Shown here: piece by piece, positions 24,187 through 31,829 of the stretch | Numbering within the stretch: position 1 is the stretch's first letter | How the letters are laid out: each line of letters starts with the position of its first letter | From: JAICLV01 sp036380925 | Lineage (GTDB): Bacteria > Actinomycetota > Actinomycetes > Acidothermales > Acidothermaceae | Direction: 5' to 3' | Assembly (NCBI GenBank): GCA_036380925.1 | Contig: DASVDW010000180.1 | Span: 1 to 34,693, forward strand | Length of the DNA stretch: 34,693 nt | The notes under the pieces: model-generated | Told to the model about the DNA's origin: nothing | The model's input: the letters and a program-made list of their open reading frames with translations, nothing else | Databases searched by the model: none | Position numbers and translations under genes: made by a program

Positions 24187-24756
24187 CTACCGCAGGGTCG
24201 CAGGCGCCTTCGCCCGGAGGATGTCGACGAACTCGTGCATCCACGCCGGGTGATCCGGCCACGCCCGACCTGACACCACCTGCCCGTCGACGATCGCCGC
24301 GCCGTCGACGAACTGCGCGCCCGCCATCCGGATGTCCGGCTCAAGCGCGGGATACGCCGCGGTGCGACGCCCTTCGAGCACACCTGCGGCTCCGGCGATC
24401 AGCGGCCCGTGGCACAACTGGGCGACCGGCGCGTCGGCGTTGTAGAAGTGCCGCACGATGCGCTGGCAATCCGGGTCGTTGCGCAGATACTCCGGCGCAC
24501 GACCACCGGGGATCACCAGCGCCACGTAGTCGCTCGGGTCGACGTCGGCGAACGCGACGTCGGCTGGCCAGGTGTAACCGAGCTTTTCGGTGTAGGTGTC
24601 GAAGCCTTCGACAAAATCGTGGACGACGAACTGCAATCGCTTCTTCTGCGGCGCCGCGATGTCGACGTCGTAGCCTTCTTCTTGCAGCCGTTGGTAGGGA
24701 TACATCACCTCGAGCGACTCCGACGCGTCGCCGGCAAGGATCAAGACTTTCGGCAT
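24187..24756 (-). CDS. DJ-1/PfpI family protein
   Basis: A 189-residue protein of the DJ-1/PfpI superfamily, with the nucleophile-elbow Cys115 in AQLCHGPLIAGAAG, Glu14 near the first strand (GDASESLEV) and VIPGGRAPEYLR at about 81-92. Members include glyoxalase or deglycase-like stress proteins; older annotations as protease I are doubtful. ATG 24756 has GGAGG 6 bases upstream; the open extension to 24876 lies within the divergent methyltransferase region. No named function is claimed. Confidence 0.88.
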   Translation of the reverse strand: MPKVLILAGDASESLEVMYPYQRLQEEGYDVDIAAPQKKRLQFVVHDFVEGFDTYTEKLGYTWPADVAFADVDPSDYVALVIPGGRAPEYLRNDPDCQRIVRHFYNADAPVAQLCHGPLIAGAAGVLEGRRTAAYPALEPDIRMAGAQFVDGAAIVDGQVVSGRAWPDHPAWMHEFVDILRAKAPATLR

Positions 24757-24838
24757 CGTCCACCTCCAGTGACCGCAGCTGAGGTCCAGCCAACGCCTAA
24801 CCTTCGCCGCGCGCAAGGCCGCACTAAGCTGCCGTCCC

Positions 24839-25567
24839 ATGACGGACGACGAGACCGCGGCGCGGGCAGCAGCCATCTGGCATTCCGAGACCCAGATCCG
24901 CGACTACCTGGCCGACACCGAGGCGCGCGAGCGCGCCCGCCGTCCGCAATGGGAGTTCATGGCGCTGCTGCTGCCGTTCGATGACGACGCGTCGTTCACC
25001 TTCGCCGATCTCGGCGCCGGCACCGGTCCGGCCGGCCGCGCTCTCCTCGACCACTACCCGAACGCCCGGGCGGTGCTGGCCGACTTCTCCCCGCTCATGA
25101 AGGAAGAGGCGGCCGCGGCCATGGATCGCTATCAGGGCCGCTTCGAGTACGTCGAGTTCGACATGGCCACCGGAAACTGGCCAGCTGCGATCCCGAGCCA
25201 GCTCGACGCCGTCATCACGTCGCAGTGCGTGCACCACCTCACCGACGAGCGCAAGCAGGGGCTCTTCGCCGAGATCTGGCGACGCCTGGCACCAGGCGGT
25301 TGGTACCTGAACTTCGACCCGATCGCGTCGTCCGACCCAATGGTCGAGGAGACGTGGCAGCGAGTCACCGAGCGAATCGACCCGGCTCAACGAGAGAAGA
25401 GGTTGAACCGCACACCGACGCAGCACGAGCGCCACGAGGAGCACATCCGCCACATGATCCCGCTGGAACCGCAGGTCGACTTCGTGCGCGCGGCCGGGTT
25501 CGAGGCGGTCGACGTGTACTGGAAGCAGCTCGACTACGTCATCTACGGCGGCCGCCGCCCCTTGTGA
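24839..25567 (+). CDS. Class I SAM-dependent methyltransferase
   Basis: A 242-residue Rossmann-fold methyltransferase. Motif I is DLGAGTG at residues 57-63, the acidic motif II is VLADFSP near 78-84, and the motif IV region DAVITSQCVHHL lies at about 123-134. Motif V is RLAPGGWYLNFDP. The substrate is unknown. ATG 24839 has no clear ribosome site and may be read from a leader-poor transcript. It is divergent from the DJ-1/PfpI gene by 82 bases. Confidence 0.85.
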   Translation: MTDDETAARAAAIWHSETQIRDYLADTEARERARRPQWEFMALLLPFDDDASFTFADLGAGTGPAGRALLDHYPNARAVLADFSPLMKEEAAAAMDRYQGRFEYVEFDMATGNWPAAIPSQLDAVITSQCVHHLTDERKQGLFAEIWRRLAPGGWYLNFDPIASSDPMVEETWQRVTERIDPAQREKRLNRTPTQHERHEEHIRHMIPLEPQVDFVRAAGFEAVDVYWKQLDYVIYGGRRPL

Positions 25568-25569
25568 GC

Positions 25570-25584
25570 CACCCGCCCCGGGTG
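25570..25584. terminator. Probable bidirectional hairpin between convergent genes
   Basis: CACCCG and CGGGTG form a perfect 6-bp stem with a CCC loop, two bases after the methyltransferase stop and directly before the stop of the convergent MoaD/ThiS-like gene. No U-run is present, as is common in high-GC actinobacteria. Confidence 0.5.
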
Positions 25585-25890
25585 TCAGCCGCCGGCCATC
25601 GCCCCCACGACCATGAACGGTTCGGCGCCGGCGACCACCTCGGCCGGCAGCGCCGCGTCAGGAGAGTCGTGCGACAGATCCTGCTTGCAGGCGAAAAACC
25701 GCACAAACGCCCGCCGCTTCTTCGTCACGCCGTCCCGCATTGTCCCTACCAGCACAGGGAATTCCGACTCCAGCGCATCGAGCACCGCGGCCTGGGTGAC
25801 GGCGCCCTCGACGTCGACCTTCACCTCGCCGTGAACCCGCGCGAGGTTGCGCAGGTGCGCGGGCAGCACGACGCGAACGGTGGTGCTCAC
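25585..25890 (-). CDS. MoaD/ThiS-like ubiquitin-fold sulfur carrier
   Basis: A 101-residue beta-grasp protein that ends in Gly-Gly (VVGAMAGG), the hallmark of MoaD/ThiS carriers, which are adenylated and thiocarboxylated on the last glycine. The N-terminal strand TVRVVLPAHLRNLA, the helix TQAAVLDALESEFP and the strand FVRFFACKQDLS fit the family. GTG 25890 overlaps the stop of the Asp-box gene as GTGA, so the two are translationally coupled. No moaE, thiG or E1-like enzyme is nearby. The constant pairing with a beta-propeller suggests a specialised use rather than molybdopterin or thiamine synthesis. Confidence 0.85.
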   Translation of the reverse strand: MSTTVRVVLPAHLRNLARVHGEVKVDVEGAVTQAAVLDALESEFPVLVGTMRDGVTKKRRAFVRFFACKQDLSHDSPDAALPAEVVAGAEPFMVVGAMAGG

Positions 25891-27002
25891 GGCAGCGTCT
25901 GCACCTCGACCGACAACACGGCCGGCAGGTCGCGCACGATCGCGCTCCACGTGTCGCCGCCGTCGGGCGACGCGTAGACCTGACCGCCCGTCGTCCCGAA
26001 GTAGACACCGCACGAGTCGAGGGAGTCGACGGCCAACGCGTCGCGCAAAACGTCGACGTAGCAGTCACTTTGCGGCAGGCCCTTGCTCAACGGTTCCCAC
26101 TCGTTGCCACCGGTGCGGCTGCGGAACACCCGCAACTTGCCGTCGGGCACGTAGTGCTCGTAGTCGCTCTTGATCGGGATGACGTAGACCGTCTCGGGCT
26201 CGTGCGCGTGCACGTCGATGACGAAGCCGAAGTCGGTGGGCAGGTCGCCGCTGATCTCGTGCCAGTTGTCGCCGCCGTCGTCACTGCGCATGACGTCCCA
26301 GTGCTTTTGCATGAACACCGTCTGCGGACGCGACGGGTGCATCGCCAGCTTGTGCACGCAGTGGCCGGTGTCGGCGTCGGGGTCAGGCAGCTCGCCGGAC
26401 TTCAGCCCGCGATTGATCCGCTTCCAGGTCTTGGCGCCGTCGTCGGTGCGCAGCACGCCGGCGGCCGAGATGGCCACGGTCATCCGCGCGGGGTCGACCG
26501 GGTCGAGCAAAATCGTGTGCAGGCACAAGCCGCCCGCGCCCGGCTGCCATGACGGCCCGGTGTCGTGGTTGCGCAAGCCCGGCTGCTCCTGCCAGGTGCG
26601 GCCGCCGTCATTCGACAAGAACAGCGCGGCGTCTTGCACTCCTGCGTAGACCTTGTCGGGGTCAGTCAGCGAGGGCTCGAGGTGCCAAACCCTGGTGAAC
26701 TCCCACGGGCGCTGGGTGCCGTCGTACCACTGGTGCGTGCCCGTCTCGCCGTCGTAGACGAACTGGTTGCCGACCGGTTCCCACGACTTGCCGCCGTCGT
26801 CCGAGCGTTGCAACACCTGCCCGAACCAGCCGCCCGATTGCGACGCGTAGATCCGGTCGGGGTCGGCCGGCGACCCTGCGACGTGGTAGATCTCCCACCC
26901 GCCGAAGTGCGGCCCGCTGACCTGCCAGTCTTTCCGTTTGCCGTCGGAGGTGAGGATGAACGCGCCCTTGCGCGTGCCCACCAAGACTCGCACACCACTC
27001 AT
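25887..27002 (-). CDS. Asp-box (BNR repeat) beta-propeller protein
   Basis: A 371-residue protein with six Asp-box motifs at residues 67-74 (SDDGGKSW), 130-137 (SNDGGRTW), 186-193 (TDDGAKTW), 240-247 (SDDGGDNW), 295-302 (SRTGGNEW) and 345-352 (SPDGGDTW), as in sialidase-like propellers. No signal peptide is seen, so it should act in the cytosol, and the sialidase Arg triad is not evident; a glycosidase label would be unsafe. It overlaps the MoaD/ThiS-like gene by four bases. The divergent glycerate kinase is 96 bases away. Confidence 0.85.
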   Translation of the reverse strand: MSGVRVLVGTRKGAFILTSDGKRKDWQVSGPHFGGWEIYHVAGSPADPDRIYASQSGGWFGQVLQRSDDGGKSWEPVGNQFVYDGETGTHQWYDGTQRPWEFTRVWHLEPSLTDPDKVYAGVQDAALFLSNDGGRTWQEQPGLRNHDTGPSWQPGAGGLCLHTILLDPVDPARMTVAISAAGVLRTDDGAKTWKRINRGLKSGELPDPDADTGHCVHKLAMHPSRPQTVFMQKHWDVMRSDDGGDNWHEISGDLPTDFGFVIDVHAHEPETVYVIPIKSDYEHYVPDGKLRVFRSRTGGNEWEPLSKGLPQSDCYVDVLRDALAVDSLDSCGVYFGTTGGQVYASPDGGDTWSAIVRDLPAVLSVEVQTLP

Positions 27003-27098
27003 CTGGGCCTCCCTCGAAGTGGGCCGAAGCGCTCACGGTATGCAGACGCCAGCCAAGCCAACAAGTCATCGGCGCCACCGGCAAGTAATTTCGCCGGC

Positions 27099-28175
27099 AT
27101 GCGGATCGTCTTCGCGCCCGACTCGTTCAAGGGCACGGTGAGCGCGGACGACGCGGCGGCGTCGCTCGCCGCCGGCTGGCGGAACGCGCGCCCGGACGAC
27201 GAGGTGCTGCTCGCGCCGATGGCCGACGGCGGCGAGGGCACGCTCGACGTCCTGGCCAAGGCGACGCCAGCCGCCCGGTGGCGGACCGTGCCGGGCTGCA
27301 CCGGTCCGGACCGCCGTCGGGTCGACGGCCGCTACCTGCTGCTGCCCGGCGGCGTCGCCGCGGTCGAGCTCGCGGTCACCAGCGGGCTGCCGCTGATCCG
27401 CCAACCCGAGCCGCTGCGGGCGACCACCCGCGGCCTCGGCGAAGTGATCGCGGCGGCGCTCGACGCCGGCGCCCGCGGCCTCGTCATCGCCGTCGGCGGC
27501 TCGGCCTCCACCGACGGCGGCGCCGGGGCGCTGGCCGCCCTCGGGTTGCGGCTGCTCGACGCCGACGACAAAGCCTTGGACGACGGCGGGGCCGCGCTCG
27601 GGTCGCTCGCCCGCGTCGACAACGGCGCGCTGCGACCGCCGCCGCCCGATGGCGTCCGGATCCTCACCGACGTGACCCACCCGCTGCTCGGCGCGAACGG
27701 CGCGGCGGCCGTGTTCGGCCCGCAAAAAGGCGCGTCGGCGTCCGAAGTGACGTTGCTCGACGCCGCGCTGGCCCGCTTCGCCGCGGTCATGGGCGGCGAC
27801 CCGGCCGCGCCGGGCGCGGGCGCCGCGGGTGGCGCCGCGTTCGGGTTCGCCGCCGCGTGGGGCGCGCGCATCGTGCCCGGCGCCGTGGCAATCGCCGACC
27901 TCATCGGTCTGGACGACGCCCTCGCGGGGGCCGACTTCGTCGTCACCGGCGAGGGCCGGCTCGACGCCAGCAGCTGGCGCGGCAAGGTGGTCGGAGAGGT
28001 CGCGCGGCGGACGACCGCGCCGCTCGCCGTGGTGTGCGGCAGCGCCGACGGGGCGCCGGAATCGACGAGCCGGGTGGTGACGCTCGCCGAGCTGGCCGGC
28101 TCGGTCGAGGCGGCCATGGCCGACCCGAATCGCTGGCTGACCATGGCCGGTGAGCGGCTGGCGACCGCTCGCTAA
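27099..28175 (+). CDS. Glycerate kinase (GarK/GlxK family)
   Basis: A 358-residue kinase that phosphorylates D-glycerate, probably at the 2-position as in the GarK class. The N-terminus IVFAPDSFKGTVSADDAA and the ADGGEGTLD motif near residues 46-54 define the family, with VIAVGGSASTDGGAGALAALG near 128-148 and VVTGEGRLDASS near 282-293. ATG 27099 is set by homology; the frame is open to 26565, but that part overlaps the Asp-box gene on the other strand. It ends four bases before the convergent ClC gene. Confidence 0.92.
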   Translation: MRIVFAPDSFKGTVSADDAAASLAAGWRNARPDDEVLLAPMADGGEGTLDVLAKATPAARWRTVPGCTGPDRRRVDGRYLLLPGGVAAVELAVTSGLPLIRQPEPLRATTRGLGEVIAAALDAGARGLVIAVGGSASTDGGAGALAALGLRLLDADDKALDDGGAALGSLARVDNGALRPPPPDGVRILTDVTHPLLGANGAAAVFGPQKGASASEVTLLDAALARFAAVMGGDPAAPGAGAAGGAAFGFAAAWGARIVPGAVAIADLIGLDDALAGADFVVTGEGRLDASSWRGKVVGEVARRTTAPLAVVCGSADGAPESTSRVVTLAELAGSVEAAMADPNRWLTMAGERLATAR

Positions 28176-28179
28176 CGCG

Positions 28180-30066
28180 TCACGGCAGCCGTGCCGGTTC
28201 CGCCGTCCACTGCGCTGGCCGCAGCCGCACGCGAAAGACGCGTTCGGCGTGCCGTTCCTCGTGAAGGTCCTTGCGCCGTCCGGCCAACAGGTCGACCAGC
28301 GTGACCAGACCGCGAATGCGCGTCGGGTCGTCGCGATCGACGACCGGCAACCGCGAGACACGCCGGTCGGCCATCCGGTTGGCGACCGCGCGCAACGTCT
28401 CGTCCGGATGCGCGACGATGGCGTGGACCATGATGTCGCCGACCGTCTCGCCGGTCGGCGCGCCAAGCGCGGCGTCGAGCATGTCGCGCCGGGTGACGAC
28501 ACCGTGCAACCTCAGTTGTGCGTCGAGCACCGGATACAGCCGTTGCCGGTGCGCCGCGTTGCGGGTCTGCCGGTGATCGGCGACGAAGGCGCGCGCCGCC
28601 ACGGCGAGCGGGGTCTGCGGCGTGAAGCTGGTGAACTCCCGGTGCATCACCTCGTGCACGAGCAGCATCTCGAGCGGATCGACGTCGTACTCGCGGCTCA
28701 GATGCAGCCCACGGCGGGCGATCTTCTCGGTGAGCACCGATCGCTTCAACACGAGGACCGACAGCCCGAACGCCGCCGACGCGCACACGGTGAGGGGCAG
28801 CAACGCCGGCCAATCGTGCGTGAGCTCGAGGGAGAACACGATTCCGGTCAACGGCGAGCGCATCACGCCGCCGACGACGGCGGCGAGTCCCATCAGCGCC
28901 CAGAATCCCGGCTCGACGTGGGCGAACGCGTGGCCTTCGAGCGCGCCGAGCGCGCCACCGATCATGAAGGTCGGCGCCAGCACACCCCCGGACGTGCCTG
29001 ACCCCAGCGAGAGCGACCAAATCAGCGTCTTGACGACGAGGATCCCGACGATGAGGCCCATCGTCGCCTTGCCCAGCACCAGTTCCCTGATGACGTCGTA
29101 GCCGACGCCCAACGCGCGCGGCTGAGCGAGCCCGCCGACACCGATGACCAGTCCGCCAATCGCCGGCCACCACATCCAGTGAATCCGGAGCTTGTTGAAC
29201 GTGTCTTCGGCGAAGTACACGAGGCCGGTGGCGCCCACCGCCAGCAGGCCGCCGCTGACGCCGACCAGCACGCAGCACAAGTACACGACCGGCGTCAGGT
29301 GCAGCGAGACCGCAGGCATCGCGAACACCGGGGCGGTGCCCAGCAGGTAACCGCGCACGATGGTGGCCATCACGACGGACGTCGCCACCGGCAGGTAGCT
29401 GCGGGGGCGCCATTCGAAGAGCAGCAATTCGACCGCGAGCAGCACCGAGGCGAGCGGTGCGTTGAAGGTGGCGGCCATCCCGCCGGCGGCGCCGGCCACC
29501 AGCAATGTCTTACGTTCGTCGGCGGTCAGTCGAAGGAACTGCGCGACCACCGACCCCACCGCTCCGCCGGTCATGATGATCGGGCCTTCGGCGCCGAACG
29601 GTCCGCCGGTGCCGATGGTCACGGCCGCCGAAATCGGCTTCAGCACGGCGACCCGGGGCGCGACCTTGCTGCCGCCGGTGAGAATCGCCTCGATCGCCTC
29701 GGGCATGCCGTGCCCGCGGATGCGCTCCGACCCGAATCGCGCCATCAGGCCGACGATGAGGCCACCCACCGCCGGTGCGAGCAAAATCACCGCCGTCGCA
29801 TGATGCGCGGCACCCGGGGCGACCAACGACGTGGCGAACCGTCGGTAGAACACCGCGTTGGTGATCAGGCCGATCAGTCGCAACAGCCCGAGCGCGACGC
29901 AGGCGCTGACGCCACCGATGGCGACGGCGATCAGGCAGATCACCGCGGAACGCGGCGTGGCGGAGAAGTCGCCGAGATGCGTTACCTGGGGAGGCCGTTG
30001 CGGCGCTGGGTCATGCCGTGACGCCGAGAGACCGGATTTCGGGCGCGTTGAGCTAGATCGCGGCAC
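28180..30066 (-). CDS. ClC-type chloride transporter with C-terminal CBS pair
   Basis: A ClC-family anion transporter of about 628 residues with a cytosolic CBS pair (TRRDMLDAALGAPTGETVGDIM and VSRLPVVDRDDPTRIRGLVTL regions). The gating Glu (GPFGAEGP, about residue 160) and the GSGTSGG filter are present. A Glu in FEWRPR aligns with the internal proton Glu of E. coli ClcA, so H+/Cl- exchange is likely. The usual GSGIP loop is GHGMP here. The start is uncertain: GTG 30066 has AAGGAG 10 bases upstream, while GTG 30123 extends the protein by 19 residues without a ribosome site. It follows the MarR gene and is probably cotranscribed. Confidence 0.85.
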   Translation of the reverse strand: MPRSSSTRPKSGLSASRHDPAPQRPPQVTHLGDFSATPRSAVICLIAVAIGGVSACVALGLLRLIGLITNAVFYRRFATSLVAPGAAHHATAVILLAPAVGGLIVGLMARFGSERIRGHGMPEAIEAILTGGSKVAPRVAVLKPISAAVTIGTGGPFGAEGPIIMTGGAVGSVVAQFLRLTADERKTLLVAGAAGGMAATFNAPLASVLLAVELLLFEWRPRSYLPVATSVVMATIVRGYLLGTAPVFAMPAVSLHLTPVVYLCCVLVGVSGGLLAVGATGLVYFAEDTFNKLRIHWMWWPAIGGLVIGVGGLAQPRALGVGYDVIRELVLGKATMGLIVGILVVKTLIWSLSLGSGTSGGVLAPTFMIGGALGALEGHAFAHVEPGFWALMGLAAVVGGVMRSPLTGIVFSLELTHDWPALLPLTVCASAAFGLSVLVLKRSVLTEKIARRGLHLSREYDVDPLEMLLVHEVMHREFTSFTPQTPLAVAARAFVADHRQTRNAAHRQRLYPVLDAQLRLHGVVTRRDMLDAALGAPTGETVGDIMVHAIVAHPDETLRAVANRMADRRVSRLPVVDRDDPTRIRGLVTLVDLLAGRRKDLHEERHAERVFRVRLRPAQWTAEPARLP

Positions 30067-30141
30067 AGCGCAGTGACTCCTTGCGGCGGGATTTGTGACC
30101 AGTATCGCATCACGATGTAGCACCCGGCCGCCGGGGGTGGG

Positions 30142-30561
30142 TCACTTGCTGGCGCCGTCGCCCAATCCACCGGTGAGGTGCTTCAGCGACGGCGCTAGGC
30201 GCTTCAACTCATCCAGATGGAGAGCTGACAGCGATTGCAGTCGCTTCTCACCGTCTGGCGTGAGCCCGACCCGCACGAACCTGCCGTCCGGGTCGACCCT
30301 GTGTCGGACGACGAACCCCGCCGCCTCGGCGCGGTCGACGAGTTCGACGGCGCTGTGCGGACGAAGCAAGAGGTACTCGGCAATCTCGCCGACGGTTGGC
30401 CCGCGACGGTCATGGTGCCCCTTCACCGCCAGCAGCAACTGGTGCTGGGCGGGACTGAGCCCCACCGCCTTCGCTTGGCGTTGGCTCCACCGCTCGAACC
30501 TCCGCAGGTCGGTGCGGAAGGCGAGCAGTCGTGCGAAATCATCCCGGCTTAGCTTGGCCAC
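30142..30561 (-). CDS. MarR family transcriptional regulator
   Basis: A 139-residue winged helix regulator. LSPAQHQLLLAVKGHHDRRGPTVGEIAEYL, the recognition region HSAVELVDRAEAAGFVVR and the wing VDPDGRFVRVGLTPDGEKRL fit MarR, which binds DNA as a dimer and often responds to phenolic ligands. GTG 30561 is the start. It lies just upstream of the ClC gene on the same strand, which may be its target. Two ATCAGC copies 11 bp apart (30573-30578, 30584-30589) lie before the start. Confidence 0.88.
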   Translation of the reverse strand: MAKLSRDDFARLLAFRTDLRRFERWSQRQAKAVGLSPAQHQLLLAVKGHHDRRGPTVGEIAEYLLLRPHSAVELVDRAEAAGFVVRHRVDPDGRFVRVGLTPDGEKRLQSLSALHLDELKRLAPSLKHLTGGLGDGASK

Positions 30562-30641
30562 GCGCTCTTTTTATCAGCATTCGATCAGCTATGGAGAGTG
30601 TTCGACCCACCGGCACGCCGTGGCGCGCCCTCAGCACCGGC

Positions 30642-31013
30642 TCAACGGCGCGGACAGTCGCAGACCGGGCCGTTTGGCCCGGCCGGAGCGCCGCAGCGGG
30701 GGCAGCCGGTCGGGTGCCCGACGACTGGCACTCGCCGCGCGGCGAGCGCCGACTCCAGCCGCAAAACCATCTCGATTTGGCGCAAGCCTTTGCGGATCTC
30801 GCGCCAGGTGTCGATCCGACGGCCGACCGCCGGCCCGACCAACACCCCCGCTATGCCGATCAGCGCGACGCCGACCACGACCGGCCCGACGGCGTCCGCC
30901 CAGGTCGCTCCACCGACCATTGGGAAGGCGGTGATGATCAGGGCGGCGCCGCCGGCGCACAGCACGGCTGCGCACGCCACCTTGACCACCGGCCCCCAGG
31001 CCCGCTCCCGCAT
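30642..31013 (-). CDS. Small membrane protein with C-terminal zinc ribbon
   Basis: A 123-residue protein of unknown function. Two hydrophobic helices (about residues 9-31 and 42-62) are followed by a basic amphipathic segment (RIDTWREIRKGLRQIEMVL). The tail holds four Cys as CPRCG and CDCP near residues 104-119, a probable zinc ribbon. I recognise no family. It lies 67 bases downstream of the YceI gene on the same strand but after a hairpin, so it may have its own promoter. Codon use resembles its neighbours. Confidence 0.65.
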   Translation of the reverse strand: MRERAWGPVVKVACAAVLCAGGAALIITAFPMVGGATWADAVGPVVVGVALIGIAGVLVGPAVGRRIDTWREIRKGLRQIEMVLRLESALAARRVPVVGHPTGCPRCGAPAGPNGPVCDCPRR

Positions 31014-31060
31014 GCCGGCGTTGTTCCCCCAGGAGACGCCAACCTCACCTCGCGCGCCAA

Positions 31061-31076
31061 GGCACGTGGGCGTGCC
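31061..31076 (-). terminator. Hairpin just after the YceI gene
   Basis: GGCACG, loop TGGG and CGTGCC form a perfect 6-bp stem 4 bases past the YceI TAA stop. In the leftward direction it is followed by a weak TTGG run. A probable intrinsic-like terminator. Confidence 0.55.
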
Positions 31077-31080
31077 GCCC

Positions 31081-31659
31081 TTAGGCGGCCGACTTGATCG
31101 CGGAGATCTCGAACTCGAGGGTGATCTCTTCGCTGACGAGGAAGCCGCCGGCCTCGAGCGCCGCGTTCCAGTTGACGCCCCAGTCCTTGCGGTTGATCTT
31201 GACCGAGCCTTCGAGGCCGACCCGGGTGTTTCCGAACGGATCGACCGCGGAGCCGGTGAACTCGAGGTCGAACGTCACCGGCTTGGTGACGCCGCGGATG
31301 GTGAGGTCGCCGGTCACCCGGTACACGTCGCCGGCCTGCGGCTCGACCTTGGTGCTGTTGAAGGTGATCTGCGGATAGTTCGCGAGGTCGAGGAAGTCAT
31401 TGCTGCGCAGGTGCGCGTCGCGCTGCTCGTTGCGCGTGTCGATGCTGGCGCCCTCGATCGTGATGCTGACGCTGGACTTCGCGGGGTTCTCGGCGTCGAT
31501 GTTCGCCTTTCCCTCGAATTCATTGAAGGCGCCGCGCACCTTGGTGATCATCGCGTGCCGGGCGACGAACCCGAGGCGGGTGTGCGCGACGTCCAAGGTG
31601 TATTCGCCGGTGAGGTCGGACCGGCTGGCCGTCTGCGCCGTCTGGGTTTGCGTGGTCAT
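31081..31659 (-). CDS. YceI family protein
   Basis: A 192-residue YceI-family lipocalin-like beta-barrel that binds isoprenoid-type lipids in characterised members. YTLDVAHTRLGFVARHAMITKVRG at about residues 20-43 and GDLTIRGVTKPVTFDLEF near 122-139 are diagnostic. There is no signal peptide, so it is a cytosolic version as is usual in actinobacteria. ATG 31659 has AAGGAGG 7 bases upstream. A strong palindrome lies about 70-85 bases upstream. The gene is divergent from the YihY-like gene. Confidence 0.92.
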   Translation of the reverse strand: MTTQTQTAQTASRSDLTGEYTLDVAHTRLGFVARHAMITKVRGAFNEFEGKANIDAENPAKSSVSITIEGASIDTRNEQRDAHLRSNDFLDLANYPQITFNSTKVEPQAGDVYRVTGDLTIRGVTKPVTFDLEFTGSAVDPFGNTRVGLEGSVKINRKDWGVNWNAALEAGGFLVSEEITLEFEISAIKSAA

Positions 31660-31690
31660 GAGAAAGCCTCCTTGATCAGCTTGGGCGACT

Positions 31691-31706
31691 CGGACCGCGT
31701 GGTCCG
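31691..31706. repeat. Inverted repeat in the YceI leader
   Basis: CGGACC and GGTCCG flank GCGT, a perfect 6-4-6 inverted repeat 31 bases before the YceI start codon. It may be a leader hairpin or a protein site. Confidence 0.4.
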
Positions 31707-31725
31707 GCCATTGAAGTCCACAACG

Positions 31726-31743
31726 TAGATGAGCGCTCAACTA
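31726..31743. promoter_or_regulatory. Palindromic operator upstream of the YceI gene
   Basis: TAG-A-TGAGCGCTCA-A-CTA: a perfect 10-bp palindrome (31730-31739) extended by three more pairs after one mismatch, 16 of 18 bases paired. The form fits a TetR or MarR dimer site in the divergent YceI/YihY promoter region. Confidence 0.6.
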
Positions 31744-31829
31744 TTTCCGGTGAGCTCGGTGGGTTCCCAAGGCCGGACGACGGGCACCACTGCAACCACC
31801 AGACCGGCCCACCAGTTGAGGACCAGACG

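Noticed and set aside
28181..28193. CACGGC-A-GCCGTG inverted repeat at the glycerate kinase / ClC junction as terminator
   Set aside because: It overlaps the last ClC codons, and the loop of one base forces a short 4-bp stem; too weak to call.
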